Made by a program: the position numbers and the translations under genes
Source of the DNA: Trichosphaerium sp. ATCC 40318
Taxonomy: Eukaryota > Discosea > Flabellinia > Trichosidae
Assembly: GCA_038496445.1 (NCBI GenBank)
Contig: JALMLS010000056.1
Location: 124,001-188,000, forward strand
Direction: 5' to 3'
Length of the DNA stretch: 64,000 nucleotides
Shown here: piece after piece, positions 58,201 through 64,000 of the stretch
Layout: the number at the start of each line of letters is the position of its first letter
How positions within the stretch are numbered: position 1 is the first letter of the stretch
Notes under the pieces: model-generated
The model's input: only the letters and a program-made list of their open reading frames with translations
Told to the model about the DNA's origin: nothing
Databases searched by the model: none

Positions 58201-60091
58201 TAATTATCATAATTATCATTATCTTATTTGTCTGTTACTTTAAAAAATCTGATGGTGGTGGATCAAGTGTACCTATGAATCAAGTAGCTAATGGTCTAGT
58301 ATTTTTGAAATACTCAGCACTTACTCTCCAAGAACAAATAGGCACGTAAAAAGAAGAAAAACAAGACAGTTTTCTTTTTATTTCTTTTACAAATTTTCTC
58401 GTTTTTTTCGTATCTTTGTCCTGATCTCTTACATGAAATACGATGACTCTGCTTTACTGTTTTAAATCCATTGTTTTTCTTGCGCAACCTATCAAGAGTT
58501 CACGCAACAAGTATTTGTGTTGTAGACTAAGGGTAAAAAAATTATTATTCTTACTTGGCAATTAGGAACTGGTAGTTCATGTGTTGTATACAAAGCGTCT
58601 TATAATGGAAATATCGTAGCTATTAAATCTCCTAATATCAAATCCAAACAAAATTCAGCAGACCTACTCCGTGAAGCATCAATAATGAGGTAACCATCTA
58701 TTAAACTTTTCCAACTGAATAACACTCACTCTAATATTTTTTGTTAGTGCTATCCCAAGTCACCCGAACGTTTTGGCTCTTATAGGAGTTACACTAAACC
58801 AAGAGGTCGTGAGTCTAGTACTCGAATACGCCAATGGTGTCTCTTTAGAGGCACTATACAAATCAGCAAATCAGCCATTTAGTTATGACAAGATTTCTTT
58901 CTTTATTACAGAGATAGCTAAAGGTTTAGCACATATACATGCTGCTGGGGTAGTACATAAGTACGATTACTATTGGCGTTATTTTTTACCATCTAACCAT
59001 CCAATTAGAGATATTGCTAGTAGAAATATTCTACTTCATGATGATGTACCTAAACTAGCAGGTACGCAAAATCCATGTTTTTTTTTTTCGAAGTATTTTT
59101 GTTCAATCCGCTTTTTTTGCCATACGACCCTATTTGCTTGTGAAACGCGAGTTGATTTGTGAACACCTTTACGAAGTTGTTTACTTTTTAAAGTGTCTGT
59201 TGATAAGAAATAAAAACATCGTATACAATCTTTATCTTATACTTTGAGTAGATTTTGGGTACCAACATGATCCCAACAATACATCCAGCATGGGTGCGTT
59301 TGATATCAATTACATTACATCAACCATTTCTTATATTACATATAGGTCCTGTACAAATGATGGCTCCTGAGAACTTCACAGGAGAGTACACATACGCTAG
59401 TGACATGTGGTAAGTAGAAAATACCACAAAAAAAATCGGTTTTTTATGTTTGTTCACGTGTAGCCTTTATTTGACCTCTAAAAGAAATTTTTCTTGCAAT
59501 GGTGCTTAGATCATTGTTAGTCAGCATTGACAACAAAAAAGTTGCAACTTGTGGTTTTGACGTTTTATTTAGGTCTTTTGGAAGAGTTGTTTATGAAATC
59601 ACTCATCAACAGCCACCTTTCTTTACATGTGATGATATACCATCACTAGCAATCAGAATAAAAAATTCAGGTATAAGCCCTGATATTTCAAAGCACTGCG
59701 CAAGTGAATGGGCAAGTGTAATGGAAGCATGCTGGAAGAACAGTACGTCACCCAAAAAAAATTAAATCATTGTTCATCTGAGTCGTCTGACTTTTCTTAT
59801 TAAGATGCTTCTGAACGTGTTTCTGCAAGTCAACTCGCCCAAGAACTTGGTGGTGGAGATTATCCTCCACCTTTAACTCTTAATGATGCTGATAGTGATC
59901 CATTAGAGGTTGATAAACTTCCAAGTCATTATCAAGCAATATTCCTTGATGACGCAGAAGGTGCTTCAGATCCAAAACTAATTAAAAGTGCCGATTCCTC
60001 AAGTGCCCGCAAACCATCAAAACATAGCAGTAGCAGTAGTAGTGAAACCAGTGATAACGATGAAACAAACTACATGCCAATAGAAGTATAA
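55257..60091 (+). CDS. Single-pass receptor with tyrosine-kinase-like domain
   Basis: A signal peptide (MKLHICALALCFLLVYS) starts an ectodomain of roughly 700 residues, unfamiliar to me, with many N-x-S/T sites and beta-rich segments (DGDILRVSGVLSFPGCMFYQ, 56630-56690; DSFWLAGHTDANVDI, 57215-57260). A long Val/Ile membrane helix (58160-58240) and KK stop-transfer follow. The kinase has LGTGSSCVVYKASYNGNIVAIK (58560-58625), REASIM (alphaC Glu), the catalytic loop HKDIASRN (split by an intron, 58960-59030), DFG (KLADFGYQHD), PVQMMAPENFTGEYTYASDMW (59345-59412) and SFGRVVYEITHQQPPF. The A-x-R-N catalytic loop and PVxxMAPE activation segment fit tyrosine kinases better than TKL Ser/Thr kinases. 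HRD is HKD. The tail is Ser/Asp-rich and ends ETNYMPIEV, a possible phosphotyrosine docking site. TK versus TKL assignment needs a tree. Confidence 0.8.
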
Positions 60092-60429
60092 ACTAGTACT
60101 TAGAACAACATTGTTCACTCTGAGTGTCCATCAAAATAAATATCATTTAGCAAGTGACTTATGTTCAATGCAAGTAGGATTAGGATGTTATGTCACAACA
60201 CTAATATTCCTTTAGCATTGTACATATTGCAACAGCGTGCTGTACATCTGTGAACTAGAAACTCACCGTTATTTCACCTACAGTTCAAGAAGCAACGCGT
60301 TTCTGTGGCGGGGAATAACGTAAAGAATTTGAACGATTTGAAACGGTACAAACATGTAAAACACTTCATAAATTTAGAATACCGTTACAAAACAAATAGT
60401 GGACTTTTTTTTATTATTAAGGATAGTGA
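60092..60429. other. Intergenic region between convergent genes
   Basis: About 338 bp between the receptor kinase stop and the GFAT stop. It is AT-rich with AATAAA near 60140, probably the receptor polyadenylation signal. I see no coding frame or RNA gene. Confidence 0.6.
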
Positions 60430-63502
<3,073 letters not shown>

Positions 63503-64000
63503 GTTATCGGAAGTTTTTGGAGTATTGAACCCCAAACTCGCGTAGGGTTTTGCCACTCAAAAACTTGCTGAGTCAGACGTCTGTCGCTTGGTAGTGATGA
63601 CTCTGCAATGTATAATTTCGGTGCAACGTAATTTGGATACAGCTAAAAAAGACCATAAAGGACTAAGAGTTGTACACCAACTGTAGTGTCGGTCAAGTGC
63701 ACGTGAAAAAAAACTGCACCTATTCTTGGTAGATATTTTGCCAGAACAAATGATGAGGTCATACACAATCTGGATACAAATAAAATTTGACATAGGTGGT
63801 CACCTCCAATGAAACGTATCTTGCCCATTCTGGTTTATATTTGTTGTTGGTCGCTGAGCTCGTGCTTTCTTGAACATAGGTTAGCAAATAAATGAATACA
63901 TACGTATCAATGCTCTACTAGGCGGCATTTAAAGTATTGTTTTATAAGTTCCTCACAAGAAGCCAGAGATGCTTTTGAGTAAGCCAATCAAAGAAACTGT
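63503..64000 (-). other. GFAT upstream region with an open minus-strand frame
   Basis: A minus-strand frame starting MGKIRFIGGDHLCQILF (63830 downward) and an adjacent one reading LYPNYVAPKLYIAESSLPSD and LTQQVFEWQNPTRVWGSIL (63645-63510) are open right up to the GFAT start, in another phase. A GTGCAG..TTTTAG intron between them does not keep a single frame. This could be the 3' part of an upstream gene overlapping the GFAT 5' end, or chance. From 63850 to 64000 I see nothing. Confidence 0.3.

Noticed and set aside
58160-58240. Val/Ile-rich run as low-complexity repeat or assembly error
   Set aside because: It sits exactly between the ectodomain and the KK/kinase region and is the right length for one transmembrane helix.

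Overview
The window is a gene-dense stretch of a eukaryotic nuclear genome: about 25 protein-coding genes in 64 kb, on both strands, nearly all split by many short introns. Most introns I could place by joining conserved protein motifs are about 42-60 nt, begin GTACG or GTAAG and end AG. The DNA is clearly AT-rich. Actin (22340-23791) is very close to opisthokont and amoebozoan actins. Together with a Zn2Cys6 regulator, an AP-4 subunit, PARG, a class C 7TM domain and a tyrosine-kinase-like receptor, this suggests an amoebozoan or a unicellular opisthokont relative. I cannot fix the lineage by eye. I saw no tRNA or rRNA gene, transposase or CRISPR array.

Layout. 1-8200: the 3' part of a GH76 alpha-mannanase-like gene, a basic hypothetical protein, a LanC-like protein, an F-box/Kelch protein, a second F-box protein and a possible small protein. 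8200-15000: AP-4 beta, a small probably mitochondrial protein, biotin-protein ligase and a Dbf2/NDR-type kinase. 15200-24600: a PTEN phosphatase with added PH and C2 domains, a Zn2Cys6 regulator and actin. 24600-36300: a PIAS/Siz SUMO ligase with a Tudor-like C-terminus, a PH-domain protein, and a large LRR-pseudokinase-ARM repeat protein. 36500-47300: a secreted-type peroxidase fused through a DOMON domain to a class C (GABA-B-like) seven-helix receptor, a TMEM260-like O-mannosyltransferase, and a rhomboid-like pseudoprotease fused to MORN repeats. 47500-64000: BCS1-like AAA protein, PARG, a spastin/fidgetin-type AAA protein, a coiled-coil protein, a single-pass receptor with a tyrosine-kinase-like domain, and GFAT.

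The most striking content is a set of unusual domain fusions. Several join a degenerate enzyme to a signalling or binding module: a peroxidase without its distal catalytic residues on a 7TM receptor, a kinase without its catalytic Asp between LRR and ARM repeats, and a rhomboid without its Ser/His dyad on MORN repeats. Add the PTEN-PH-C2 protein and the receptor kinase, and the window is rich in phosphoinositide and surface-receptor signalling. CACGTG palindromes recur, many inside introns, and two in-frame splices require 25-nt introns.

Gene spans run from predicted start to stop and include introns. All splice models were built by eye.
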